Source: Marinobacter sp. es.048 | GTDB lineage: Bacteria; Pseudomonadota; Gammaproteobacteria; Pseudomonadales; Oleiphilaceae | Assembly: GCF_900188435.1 (NCBI RefSeq) | Contig: NZ_FYFA01000001.1 | Location: 620,001 to 684,000, forward strand | Reading direction: 5' to 3' | DNA length: 64,000 nucleotides | Shown: piece by piece, positions 18,030 to 27,437 of the stretch | Layout: each line of letters starts with the position of its first letter | Numbering within the stretch: the stretch's first letter is position 1 | The notes under the pieces: generated by a model | What the model saw: the letters and a program-made list of their open reading frames with translations, nothing else | Told to the model about the DNA's origin: nothing | The model's database searches: none | Position numbers and translations under genes: made by a program

Positions 18030-19490
18030 ATGAAAAAGAACAAATCGATTGATTGGAAAAACTACGATCCCAATGACTTCTTCGATGAACTGATTGCCGC
18101 CAAGGGCAAACCCCGGCCTGCGGCCACGGCTATTACCGACTACCTAGGCAACCTTGGTTCCGAAGAGATCCAGGCGCGCCAGCAGGCTGCCGAACTGGCG
18201 ATACTGGAGATGGGGATCAGCTTTACCATCTACAGTGAGGGCGAAAATATCGACCGGGCCTGGCCCTTCGACATCATTCCCCGGGTGATCTCGCTTAGGG
18301 AGTGGGAAACCATTGAGCAGGGCCTGGCGCAGCGGCTGACGGCCCTCAACATGTTCATCAACGATATCTACAACGACCAGAACATCGTCAAGGACAAGGT
18401 GATCCCCAAGTACGTGTTCGCCAACTCCAAGAACTTCCGCGAGCAGTGTCGTGGATTTACGCCGCCATTGGGGGTCTGGGCACACATCTGCGGATCGGAC
18501 CTGGTGCGGGATAAAGACGGTACCGTGTATGTCCTTGAGGACAACTTGAGGGTTCCCTCGGGTGTCTCCTACATGCTGGAAAACCGGCAGCTGACCAAAC
18601 GGGTGTTCCCGGAGCTGTTCGGCAACACCAATATCCTGCCGGTGGATGACTACACCAACCAGCTGTTCGACATGCTGGCGTCAATTTCGCCCCGGCCACA
18701 GGACCACCCGAAAATTGCGGTGCTGACGCCGGGCATTTTCAACTCCGCCTATTTTGAGCATTCCTTCCTGGCTCAGCGCATGGGCGCCGAGCTGGTAGAG
18801 GGGGCCGACCTGGTGGTTGGCGAGGACGACTTTGTCTACATGCGCACCGTCGAGGGGCTTGAGAGGGTGGATGTGATCTATCGCCGCATTGATGACGATT
18901 TCCTGGATCCGGAAGAGTTTCGCGCCGATTCGACTCTGGGCGTACCGGGACTGATGCGGGCCTGGCGCAACGGCAAGGTTGGCCTGGCCAATGCGCCAGG
19001 TGCCGGCGTTGCCGACGACAAGGTCATCTACGCGTTCGTTCCGGACATGATCCGTTACTACCTGGATGAGGAGCCCATCATCCCGAACGTGCCCACCTGG
19101 ATGTGTGTGAACAAGCAGGACCAGGAGTATGTGCTTGAACATCTTGATGAACTGGTCGTCAAACCGGCGAACGAGTCCGGGGGCTACGGCATGCTGGTTG
19201 GGCCGCATTCCACCAAGAAGCAGCGCGCCGAGTTTGCCCGGCTGATCAAGAAGAACCCGCGCAACTACATCGCCCAACCCACATTGAGCCTGTCTGTGGC
19301 TCCCACCCTTTGCGATGAGGGCCTGGCGCCCCGACACCTGGATCTGCGGCCCTTCGTGCTGCAGGGCGTGAGAACCTATGTCACGGCCGGCGGGCTGACA
19401 CGAGTGGCGATGCGAAAAGGCTCCCTGGTGGTGAATTCTTCCCAGGGCGGTGGAAGCAAGGATACCTGGATCGTGGACGAGGAGAATTGA
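18030..19490 (+). CDS. Circularly permuted ATP-grasp protein (type 2), stand-alone
   Basis: A 486-residue protein of the circularly permuted ATP-grasp family (older names DUF404/DUF407). Visible marks: WPFDIIPRVIS, GVWAHICGSDLVRDKDGT and EDNLRVPSGVSYMLENR in the first half, then ELVVKPANESGGYGMLVG and the acidic loop in the second half. The family is predicted to form amide bonds using ATP, but I know of no proven substrate. The ATG at 18030 has AAAGGA six bases before it, better than the overlapping ATG at 18015. It ends two bases before the next start, so translation is coupled. Confidence 0.92.
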   Translation: MKKNKSIDWKNYDPNDFFDELIAAKGKPRPAATAITDYLGNLGSEEIQARQQAAELAILEMGISFTIYSEGENIDRAWPFDIIPRVISLREWETIEQGLAQRLTALNMFINDIYNDQNIVKDKVIPKYVFANSKNFREQCRGFTPPLGVWAHICGSDLVRDKDGTVYVLEDNLRVPSGVSYMLENRQLTKRVFPELFGNTNILPVDDYTNQLFDMLASISPRPQDHPKIAVLTPGIFNSAYFEHSFLAQRMGAELVEGADLVVGEDDFVYMRTVEGLERVDVIYRRIDDDFLDPEEFRADSTLGVPGLMRAWRNGKVGLANAPGAGVADDKVIYAFVPDMIRYYLDEEPIIPNVPTWMCVNKQDQEYVLEHLDELVVKPANESGGYGMLVGPHSTKKQRAEFARLIKKNPRNYIAQPTLSLSVAPTLCDEGLAPRHLDLRPFVLQGVRTYVTAGGLTRVAMRKGSLVVNSSQGGGSKDTWIVDEEN

Positions 19491-19491
19491 T

Positions 19492-20430
19492 GTGCTTTCA
19501 CGTGTAGCGGAACGACTGTACTGGATGGCCAGATATCTTGAGCGGGCCGAGAACAACGCCCGGATGATCATGGCCTTTAATTCCCTGGCGCTGGATATGC
19601 CCCGGGAAACCCAACTGTCCTGGAAGGGGCTGGTGGCGGTGACGGGCATGGGCGCATTGTTCGACCAGCACCACCAACGGGCCGATGAGCGAAATTGCGT
19701 GAAGTTTCTGGTGGCCGACGGCTACAACTCGAGTTCCATAGCTTCCTGCATCAAGGCCGCCCGCGAGAATGTCCGAACCACCCGGGACCAGGTTCCGACC
19801 GACGCCTGGGAGGTGATCAACGAGCTTTACCGGTACATTCTTGAGCATGTAGATCAGGGCGTTGGTAAACGGGCGAGGTACGAATTCCTCAACGAAATCG
19901 TGGGTCGCTGCCAGATGCTCAATGGCTTGCTGGCCGGGTGTATGAGCCACGATGCCGGGTACGATTTTATCCGGGTCGGGCGCAACCTGGAGCGGGCGGA
20001 CATGGCCACGCGGCAGATTGAAGTCGGCGCTTTGCAGTTCCTCGATGGCTGGGATGGCACCGAAACCTACGGCGGGTTGTTGTGGACCAGTGTCCTGCGT
20101 TATCAGAGTGCCTTCCAGATGTACCGTCACAACGTGCGGCGCAAGGTCAGCGGGCCTCTGGTTATTCGCTTCCTGCTGCAGAACGAGCCGTTCCCTCGAT
20201 CGGTACTGCACAGCCTCAGCGAAGTGGCCGGGGCTCTCGGCCGCCTGCCAAGGAACGAGATACCGTTACGCACCGCGTTGCAGGCGGTACGTCACACCCG
20301 GGAGGGCGACGTGGATGCGCTGATCCGCAAGGAAGACGTGATCCTGTTCCTGGAAAAACTGCAGTTGGAAATCGGTGAGCTTCACGACGATATTGCAGAG
20401 ACCTGGTTTCCTGTCTACGAGACAGCCTGA
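19492..20430 (+). CDS. Alpha-E domain protein
   Basis: A 312-residue all-helical alpha-E (DUF403) protein, opening with VLSRVAERLYWMARYLERAENNARM, the family's typical N-terminus. The real start is the GTG at 19492 with GGAG upstream. An in-frame GTG at 19450 would lie inside the preceding ligase gene. The conserved Arg/Glu pairs recur through the chain. Alpha-E proteins nearly always occur beside or fused to circularly permuted ATP-grasp proteins, as here, and are thought to assist them; their chemistry is unknown. Confidence 0.92.
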   Translation: MLSRVAERLYWMARYLERAENNARMIMAFNSLALDMPRETQLSWKGLVAVTGMGALFDQHHQRADERNCVKFLVADGYNSSSIASCIKAARENVRTTRDQVPTDAWEVINELYRYILEHVDQGVGKRARYEFLNEIVGRCQMLNGLLAGCMSHDAGYDFIRVGRNLERADMATRQIEVGALQFLDGWDGTETYGGLLWTSVLRYQSAFQMYRHNVRRKVSGPLVIRFLLQNEPFPRSVLHSLSEVAGALGRLPRNEIPLRTALQAVRHTREGDVDALIRKEDVILFLEKLQLEIGELHDDIAETWFPVYETA

Positions 20431-20464
20431 AACTCCCAATTTTTTCGCCTGCGAGATAGGTTCC

Positions 20465-23400
20465 ATGTCGATTCATGTTGCCCTGAGTCATATCACCCAC
20501 TATCGCTATGAGCGCCCGATCACACTGGGCCCTCAGATAGTTCGTTTGCGGCCCTGTCCGCACGCGCGAACCCGGATCCTGAGCTACTCGCTGAAGGTCG
20601 AGCCCGACGGTTATTTCCTTAACTGGCAACAGGACCCGCAGGCCAATTACCTGGCCCGCCTGGTGTTCCCCGAAAAAACGGGCGAGCTGAAGATCACGGT
20701 GGACCTCGTTGCCGAGATGGCCGTGATCAACCCGTTCGATTTCTTTCTGGAACCCCGGGCAGAGACCATTCCGTTTGACTACGAGGAATGGCAGACGGCA
20801 GAGCTGGCGCCTTATTTACAGAAACTGCCGGAGACACCGGAATTCCGTAAGTGGATGGCCACCATAGACCGCAAGGAAACCCCCAGCGTGGATTTCCTGG
20901 TGGGTGTGAACCAGAGCCTTGCTGACCGTATTGATTACCTGATCCGGATGGAGCCGGGTGTCCAGACCCCGGAGGAAACCCTGAAAAAGGGCTCCGGCTC
21001 CTGTCGGGATTCGACCTGGTTGCTGGTGCAGACGCTCCGGCATCTGGGGCTGGCGGCGCGCTTTGTGTCCGGCTACCTGATTCAGCTCAAGGCTGACCAG
21101 AAAGCACTGGATGGCCCTTCGGGCGCGGAGGAAGACTTCACCGATTTGCACGCCTGGTGCGAAGTCTTTCTGCCGGGCGCCGGTTGGGTGGGGCTGGATC
21201 CGACGTCCGGCCTGTTTGCCGGAGAAGGGCATATCCCGCTGGCCTGCAGCCCGGATCCGTCCTCGGCGGCGCCAATTACCGGCATGGTTGAGGAGTGCGG
21301 GGTCGAATTCGAGCACCAGATGAGCGTCCAGCGCATCTGGGAAGCACCTCGGGTGACCAAACCCTATACCGAGACCCAGTGGCAGCGCATCGTTGGGCTG
21401 GGCCATGACGTCGACCAGCGTCTGACAGAACTGGATGTACGTCTGACTCAGGGCGGTGAGCCTACCTTCGTGGCGAATCACGACCGGGACGAGCCGGAGT
21501 GGAACACCGAGGCCATGGGCCCCACCAAGCGCAAGAAGGCCATCGAGCTCTATCACCGGATGCGGGACCGCTACGGCGCTGGCGGGCTGGTTCATTTCGG
21601 CCAGGGTAAGTGGTATCCGGGAGAGCCGCTGCCCCGATGGTCCCTGAACTGTTACTGGCGCAAGGATGGCGAGCCGATCTGGCGGGACGAGCGCTGGCTG
21701 GCGGATGAGCGCATCGAAGGCAACGCAAGCCCGGAAGATGCTCACAGGTTTTTGTCGGCCTTGGCGAAAGAGCTTGGTGTTGATGAAAAACAGCTGTTCC
21801 CGGGGTTCGAGGATGCTTTTTATTACTTGTGGCGGGAACGACGGCTGCCGGTCAACGTCGATCCTTTCGATGCGAAACTCGAGAATGCCCTGGAGCGCAA
21901 GCAGCTTCAGCAGATTTTCAGCCGGGGCCTGGACGAACCCGTCGGCTACGTGCTCCCCCTGCGTGTCACTGAAAAGGCACAGGCATGGGAAACGGGGCCC
22001 TGGTTCCTGCGCAGCCAGCGCTGTTACCTGATTCCGGGCGGCTCCCCGATGGGCCACCGGCTGCCGCTGGATAGCCAGCCCTGGGTGGAAGAAGCGGATT
22101 ACCCCTGGATCCACGAGCAGGACCCCTTTGCGCCCCGTGGCCCTTTGCCCGGAAAAGAGGAAATCCGGCAATGGAATAGCGGCCAAGCTGGCCAGTCGTC
22201 TCCGGAGGTGGAGCTGCCCAAGAAAGGAAAGTCAGCACCCGAGGTTGTTCGCACCGCCCTGTGCGTGGAGCCCCGGGAAGGCATTCTTCGTATTTTTATG
22301 CCGCCGTTAGAAAAGCTGGAGCCTTACCTTGCCCTGGTTTCCGCCATCGAGAAAACCGCCAAAGAGCTTCAGCAGCCGGTCCTGCTTGAGGGGTATGAGC
22401 CACCCTCGGATCACCGGTTGAGTCATTTCCGCATCACGCCGGACCCCGGGGTGATCGAAGTGAATGTGCAGCCGGTTCGGACCTGGGACGAGCTGGTTGA
22501 ACAGACCGAGACGCTCTACGCGGACGCCTACGAATGCCGTCTCACCTCCGAGAAGTTCATGATGGACGGCCGTCATACCGGCACCGGTGGCGGCAACCAT
22601 TTTGTGCTGGGTTCGCAGAAGGCAGAGGATTCCCCGTTCCTGAGGCGTCCGGATCTGCTGCGCAGTCTGATCAGCTACTGGCATAACCACCCCAGCCTGT
22701 CCTATCTGTTTTCCGGCCTGTTTATTGGCCCCAGTTCCCAGGCGCCGCGGATTGATGAGGCGCGCAACGACCATGTGTTCGAAATGGAACTGGCGTTCCG
22801 GGAGATGGAGCGGTTATGCCCTGTGGGCAAAAAAGTCGCGCCCTGGGTGGTGGACCGCTTGCTCCGGGACCTGCTTACGGACGTGACCGGCAATACCCAC
22901 AGGGCCGAGTTCTGTATCGACAAGCTCTATTCCCCGGACGGCCCGGGTGGGCGTCACGGTCTGCTCGAATTGCGGGCCTTCGAGATGCCACCCCATGCCC
23001 GCATGAGCCTGACCCAGCAATTGCTGCTGCGGGCGCTGGTGGCCCGATTCTGGGAGCAGCCCTACAAACCCAGCGGGCTGGTTCGCTGGGGAACCGAGCT
23101 GCACGACAGGTTCCTGCTACCTCACTATGTCTGGCAGGACTTTGAGGACGTCATCGACGATATGAAGGCCCAGGGTTATCCGCTCGAGAGCGAGTGGTTC
23201 GCGCCCCATTTCGAGTTCCGGTTCCCCCGGATCGGCGATTACAGGGTCAAGGGCATAACCCTTGAGCTGCGCTCGGCTCTGGAGCCCTGGCATGTGACCG
23301 GAGAACACGGCGCGATCGGCGGCACCGCCCGCTACGTGGATTCTTCCCTGGAGCGTTTGCAGGTGAAGGTACGCGGCGCTGCCCCGGATCGTTACCAGAT

Positions 23401-23764
23401 TACCTGCAATCAGGTGCCGCTGCCGCTTCAGCCAACAGGGATGGTGGGTGAATCGGTCGCCGGCGTCCGGTACCGGGCCTGGCAGCCATCCCAGTGCATG
23501 CACCCGACCATTGGCGTGGATGGGCCTTTGGTGTTTGATATCGTGGACACCTGGAACGAACGCAGCCTGGGCGGCTGTGAATATCACGTGACCCACCCCG
23601 GTGGCCGGAATTTCGAGACTTTGCCGGTGAACTCGTTCGAAGCGGAAGGCCGCCGCATGGCGCGCTTCTTCCGTATGGGACACAGCTCGGGGCAACAACC
23701 CCTGCGGCCGGTTCCGGAGCACCGGGAGTTCCCTTTCACCCTGGATCTGCGATATCACAAATAA
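20465..23764 (+). CDS. Transglutaminase-like domain fused to a DUF2126 amidoligase
   Basis: A 1099-residue protein. Residues 1-110 are the beta-rich N-terminal domain typical of bacterial transglutaminase-like proteins. Residues 150-260 hold the core with Cys180 (GSGSCRDSTW), His229 (DLHAWCEVF) and Asp245 (GLDPTSG) as catalytic triad. From about 300 to the end is DUF2126, a predicted glutamine-synthetase-like amidoligase, with QGGEPTFV, DGRHTGTGGGNHFVLGS and CIDKLYSPDGPGGRHG blocks rich in Gly, His and acidic residues. The transglutaminase half could cut or transfer an amide that the amidoligase half forms. The start at 20465 follows the alpha-E gene by 34 bases. Function is predicted only. 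Confidence 0.9.
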   Translation: MSIHVALSHITHYRYERPITLGPQIVRLRPCPHARTRILSYSLKVEPDGYFLNWQQDPQANYLARLVFPEKTGELKITVDLVAEMAVINPFDFFLEPRAETIPFDYEEWQTAELAPYLQKLPETPEFRKWMATIDRKETPSVDFLVGVNQSLADRIDYLIRMEPGVQTPEETLKKGSGSCRDSTWLLVQTLRHLGLAARFVSGYLIQLKADQKALDGPSGAEEDFTDLHAWCEVFLPGAGWVGLDPTSGLFAGEGHIPLACSPDPSSAAPITGMVEECGVEFEHQMSVQRIWEAPRVTKPYTETQWQRIVGLGHDVDQRLTELDVRLTQGGEPTFVANHDRDEPEWNTEAMGPTKRKKAIELYHRMRDRYGAGGLVHFGQGKWYPGEPLPRWSLNCYWRKDGEPIWRDERWLADERIEGNASPEDAHRFLSALAKELGVDEKQLFPGFEDAFYYLWRERRLPVNVDPFDAKLENALERKQLQQIFSRGLDEPVGYVLPLRVTEKAQAWETGPWFLRSQRCYLIPGGSPMGHRLPLDSQPWVEEADYPWIHEQDPFAPRGPLPGKEEIRQWNSGQAGQSSPEVELPKKGKSAPEVVRTALCVEPREGILRIFMPPLEKLEPYLALVSAIEKTAKELQQPVLLEGYEPPSDHRLSHFRITPDPGVIEVNVQPVRTWDELVEQTETLYADAYECRLTSEKFMMDGRHTGTGGGNHFVLGSQKAEDSPFLRRPDLLRSLISYWHNHPSLSYLFSGLFIGPSSQAPRIDEARNDHVFEMELAFREMERLCPVGKKVAPWVVDRLLRDLLTDVTGNTHRAEFCIDKLYSPDGPGGRHGLLELRAFEMPPHARMSLTQQLLLRALVARFWEQPYKPSGLVRWGTELHDRFLLPHYVWQDFEDVIDDMKAQGYPLESEWFAPHFEFRFPRIGDYRVKGITLELRSALEPWHVTGEHGAIGGTARYVDSSLERLQVKVRGAAPDRYQITCNQVPLPLQPTGMVGESVAGVRYRAWQPSQCMHPTIGVDGPLVFDIVDTWNERSLGGCEYHVTHPGGRNFETLPVNSFEAEGRRMARFFRMGHSSGQQPLRPVPEHREFPFTLDLRYHK

Positions 23765-23853
23765 GATGCCTGGACGTGTGGTTTGATGCTGGCTCCGGAG
23801 AGTAGAAAGCGGCTATGCTTCCAGCTCACTGACTAACGGAGCCTGAATTCAAG

Positions 23854-26358
23854 GTGGCGAAGCAGCAAGCAGTTACTGACATCCTCCGCCAGTACCATCC
23901 GGTGCCGGACCGGTTTGATGAGCTTGGCTCCATGGGCTCCGGGCCCAAGTCGCACTGGCGGCCATTGTTGCGCCAGCTGAACCTTGAGTCAGTCGCCGGC
24001 CTCAACCTCAGGGCCCAGGCCGTCTCCAATGCCATTGCCGAAGACGGGGTAACCTACAACGTCTACGAAGATCCCCGCGGCGATACCCGGCCCTGGGAAG
24101 TGGATCTGCTGCCGCTGGTTCTGGGCGCCGATGAGTGGCAATGGCTCTCGAAAGCCGTGGCCCAGCGTGCGGAGCTTCTGGACAGCGTTCTGGCCGATCT
24201 ATATGGCGAGCAATCACTGTTAAAAGAAGGTCTTATGCCGCCGGCCCTCGTCTATGGCCAGGCGGGGTTCCAGTGGCCCTGTCAGGGCATTCGACCTGCC
24301 GGAGGCCGTTTCCTGCATCTGTACGCCGTGGATCTGGCACGGGCGCCGGACGGCGGCTGGTGGGTGATGGCGGACAGAACCCAGGCGCCCTCGGGAGCGG
24401 GCTACGCCCTTCAGAACCGGCTGGTGATTTCCCGGGCGTTCCCGGCGCCATTCCACAACCTGCCGGTAACCAACCTTGCGGAATTCTTCCAGGGTTTCCA
24501 GAACAGCCTGGCAGGCATGTCGCCTGCCGGAACCGAGTCGCCGCTTTGCGTGCTGCTGACCCCGGGCCGGTTTAACGAAACCTATTTTGAGCATGTGTTC
24601 CTTGCCCGTTACCTTGGCCTGCCTCTGGTTGAAGGCCAGGATCTGACCGTGCGCGACGACACCGTCTACCTGAAAACGCTCCAGGGCCTGCGGCGGGTAC
24701 ACGCCATTTATCGCCGGCTGGACGATGGCTTCTGTGATCCGCTGGAACTTCGCGCCGATTCCGTGCTGGGGATTCCCGGGCTTCTGGGAGCGGTGCGGGC
24801 AGGCAAGGTTCTGATGGCAAATGCCCTGGGTTCCGGTGTACTTGAGAGTGCGGCGTTATTCGGGTTTTTGCCGGAGATTTCGAAGAAATTACTGGGCTCG
24901 CCTCTGGCTATGCCGTCGGTGGCGTCCTGGTGGTGTGGTGAGAAACCGGCTCTGGACTATGTCATCGAGCACCTGGACGAGCTGGTCATTAAACCGGCCT
25001 TCGCGAGCATGCGAATGGAGCCGGTGTTCGGTTACCAGGTGAAAGGTGCAGAGCGGGACGCCCTGATCAAGAAGATGCATGCCCATCCCCATGCCTTTGT
25101 CGGCCAGGAGCTCGTCCATCTTTCCCAGGCGCCGGTCTGGAAGGGTGATCCGGATCAGCCGCTGGCAACCCGGTCCATAGGTCTGCGGCTATTCGCGGCT
25201 GCCACGCCTTCAGGGTGGCGGGTGATGCCCGGCGGCCTGACCCGGGTGGCCATGGACGAAGGTGTGGAGGTTATCTCCATGCAACGGGGCGGGCTTTCCA
25301 AGGATACCTGGGTGCAGGCTCGTTACACGGCACCCTCCAAGTCACTGATCAAAAAACGATTGCAGGTTTCGGACCTGCTCGACGGAGAACGGGATACGCC
25401 GTCACGCGTGGGTGAGAACCTTTACTGGATGGGACGGCACTCGGAACGGGTGGAAGGTACGGCGCGGTTGTTGCGCGCCGCTTTCAACCGTTTGTCGGGG
25501 CACGACGAGGCCAGTGAAGAAGCACTGCTCGGGCTGCAGCAGGCTGCCGAGCAGTTCGGCACTCTACCGGAACCTGAAGAGGATGCGGTGCCAGAGCCGC
25601 TTCCAGACATGTTGCTCAAGGCGGTCAGTGATGTGACCTCTCCGGGTTCAATTGCGTCCATTCTCCAGGCGTTGCTGTTCAATGCCAGTCAGGTCCGGGA
25701 TCGGCTGTCCTCCGACAACTGGCACACGCTCAATCGGGTGGGCAAGCCGCTGGCGCCACCACCTAAAACGCCGGACCAGTCGATCCGGGCACTGAATCTG
25801 GTGTTGCTGGATTGCATCTCCCTGGCCGGCTTCGCCATGGATGACATCACGCGGGATGCCAGCTGGGTGTTCCTGGTGATTGGTCGGCGGCTGGAGCGGC
25901 TGGCCAACCTCTGTACGTTGATCTGCGTGCCCCTGTTCAGCGACCGGTTCAGCCGCCATGCGATGCTCGAATGGCTGCTGGAAGTGGCCAACTCGGAAGT
26001 CACCTACCGCACCCGGTACCGTCGGACACCAGAGCTTCTGGGGGTACTCCATACCCTGGTGATAGACGCAAGCAACCCTCATTCGGTGATGTTCCAGCTG
26101 CGCCAGCTGCAGAAGGACCTGCCGGAGATGGGGCGTAAAACCGGGCAGCTGTTTCCGCCGGATCTGAACGAATCGCTGCAGCGGCTGCGAGCGCTTGATC
26201 TGCATCCGTTTGAACGCAAGCGCCCGGACAAAGCCTGTGAAGCCCTGGCGGAGCTATTGTGTGACATCCGGTCGGAGGCCTATCGTGTGTCTGATGAAAT
26301 CCAGCGGCAGTGTTTTATTCACACCCGGTATTCCGACCGGTCTGTGAACCCGGATTGA
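23854..26358 (+). CDS. Circularly permuted ATP-grasp fused to an alpha-E domain
   Basis: An 834-residue fusion. Residues 1-490 repeat the ATP-grasp pattern of the stand-alone ligase upstream (FLHLYAVDLARAPDGG, DRTQAPSGAGYALQNR, ELVIKPAF, GGLTRVAMDEG). Residues 510-830 are an alpha-E domain beginning RVGENLYWMGRHSERVEGTARLL. The ATP-grasp part has drifted at several points: DLVVKPANESGGYG in the paralogue is LVIKPAFASMRMEP here, so the glycine-rich loop is changed and substrate or activity may differ. It starts with GTG, 89 bases after the amidoligase gene. Confidence 0.9.
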   Translation: MAKQQAVTDILRQYHPVPDRFDELGSMGSGPKSHWRPLLRQLNLESVAGLNLRAQAVSNAIAEDGVTYNVYEDPRGDTRPWEVDLLPLVLGADEWQWLSKAVAQRAELLDSVLADLYGEQSLLKEGLMPPALVYGQAGFQWPCQGIRPAGGRFLHLYAVDLARAPDGGWWVMADRTQAPSGAGYALQNRLVISRAFPAPFHNLPVTNLAEFFQGFQNSLAGMSPAGTESPLCVLLTPGRFNETYFEHVFLARYLGLPLVEGQDLTVRDDTVYLKTLQGLRRVHAIYRRLDDGFCDPLELRADSVLGIPGLLGAVRAGKVLMANALGSGVLESAALFGFLPEISKKLLGSPLAMPSVASWWCGEKPALDYVIEHLDELVIKPAFASMRMEPVFGYQVKGAERDALIKKMHAHPHAFVGQELVHLSQAPVWKGDPDQPLATRSIGLRLFAAATPSGWRVMPGGLTRVAMDEGVEVISMQRGGLSKDTWVQARYTAPSKSLIKKRLQVSDLLDGERDTPSRVGENLYWMGRHSERVEGTARLLRAAFNRLSGHDEASEEALLGLQQAAEQFGTLPEPEEDAVPEPLPDMLLKAVSDVTSPGSIASILQALLFNASQVRDRLSSDNWHTLNRVGKPLAPPPKTPDQSIRALNLVLLDCISLAGFAMDDITRDASWVFLVIGRRLERLANLCTLICVPLFSDRFSRHAMLEWLLEVANSEVTYRTRYRRTPELLGVLHTLVIDASNPHSVMFQLRQLQKDLPEMGRKTGQLFPPDLNESLQRLRALDLHPFERKRPDKACEALAELLCDIRSEAYRVSDEIQRQCFIHTRYSDRSVNPD

Positions 26359-26368
26359 GGCGCCTGTC

Positions 26369-27322
26369 ATGACATTTGTCCGTTACCATGTGCGTCATGA
26401 GACCCTATACCAGTACGATCAGGTGGTGGGGGAGTCCCACCATTTGCTGAGGCTCACGCCGCGGGCGTTGCCCTGGCAGCGGAATCTTGAGCATCACCTG
26501 GCGATCTCACCGGAACCCTCCGCAAGGCGTTCCTTCCTGGACTGCTTTGGCAACCGGATTACCAAGATTCATTTCACCGCCGACCACGAGTACCTGGAGA
26601 TCATCAGCGAATTCTGGGTGGAGCTTCGTGAACGTCCGAAGCCCTCGGCAGCCGCTGCAAAAGTTCCCTGGGAAACCGTGCGTGACAGCCTGCGGTACCG
26701 CGCCGATAGGAAGTTCCCGCCGGACCATCTTCAGGCCACGGCGTTCCGGTTTGTCTCCACCAATGTACCCATTGATTCCCAGTACGCCGCCTATGCCCGG
26801 GAGGCGTTTCTTCCGGAGCGCCCGCTGGTGGAGGCGGCCGATGCCCTGATGCGGATGATTCATCGCGATTTTAGCTTCGACGCAACGGCAACGGAAACCT
26901 TCACCCCGGTCGAGCAGGCGTTCAAGGCCCGTCGCGGGGTCTGCCAGGATTTCTCCCATATCATGATTGCCTGCCTGCGCTCGGTGGGGCTGGCCGCGCG
27001 TTACATGAGCGGTTATATCCTGACCCATCCGCCCGAGGGCAAGGAACGACTCGTCGGTGCCGATGCTACCCATGCGTGGGTGGCCGTCTTTGTGCCGGAT
27101 TTTGGTTGGCTGGAACTGGATCCAACCAATGCCCTTAGGCCGGATCTGGAACACATTACCCTCGGCTGGGGCAGGGACTTTTCCGATATCACACCGATGC
27201 GGGGTGTCCTGCTGGGCGGTGGTGGACATGAACCGGAGATTGCCGTGACCGTGGTGCCCGAGGAGGAGTTCGCCTCCCTGTACGGCGACGGCGAAACCTA
27301 TCTGGAAGAACTGTCGACTTAA
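26369..27322 (+). CDS. Stand-alone transglutaminase-like protein
   Basis: A 317-residue protein with the N-terminal beta domain (FVRYHVRHETLYQYDQVV) and a transglutaminase core: Cys192 in GVCQDFSHIMI, His235 in DATHAWVAVF and Asp251 in LELDPTNA. These cysteine peptidase-like proteins cut or transfer amide bonds. It starts 10 bases after the fused ATP-grasp/alpha-E gene and closes the operon. The second module (fused ligase plus free transglutaminase) mirrors the first (free ligase, free alpha-E, fused transglutaminase), so the operon holds two versions of one toolkit. Confidence 0.92.
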   Translation: MTFVRYHVRHETLYQYDQVVGESHHLLRLTPRALPWQRNLEHHLAISPEPSARRSFLDCFGNRITKIHFTADHEYLEIISEFWVELRERPKPSAAAAKVPWETVRDSLRYRADRKFPPDHLQATAFRFVSTNVPIDSQYAAYAREAFLPERPLVEAADALMRMIHRDFSFDATATETFTPVEQAFKARRGVCQDFSHIMIACLRSVGLAARYMSGYILTHPPEGKERLVGADATHAWVAVFVPDFGWLELDPTNALRPDLEHITLGWGRDFSDITPMRGVLLGGGGHEPEIAVTVVPEEEFASLYGDGETYLEELST

Positions 27323-27333
27323 CCGAATCCACC

Positions 27334-27430
27334 CGTCCGGTTGTGGTTGAGCTTATCCATACGTTCACTTCCTTACGGCAGAGTGCCGCGTAGCAAGCTA
27401 TGCTTGCGGGCTTTCGATGGCACCCGGACG
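27334..27430. other. Structured gap between the amidoligase operon and the MarC gene
   Basis: An outer stem CGTCCGG / CCGGACG (27334-27340 with 27424-27430) encloses two hairpins: CGGCA-GAG-TGCCG (27376-27388) and GCAAGC-TAT-GCTTGC (27393-27407). The three-way layout recalls the repeat family elsewhere in the window, but the core sequence does not match it. No T run follows, so it is not an obvious terminator. Confidence 0.45.
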
Positions 27431-27437
27431 ACACGGA

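Noticed and set aside
20816..22186. 456-residue open frame opposite the DUF2126 gene
   Set aside because: Shadow frame within a gene whose domains are clear on the plus strand.
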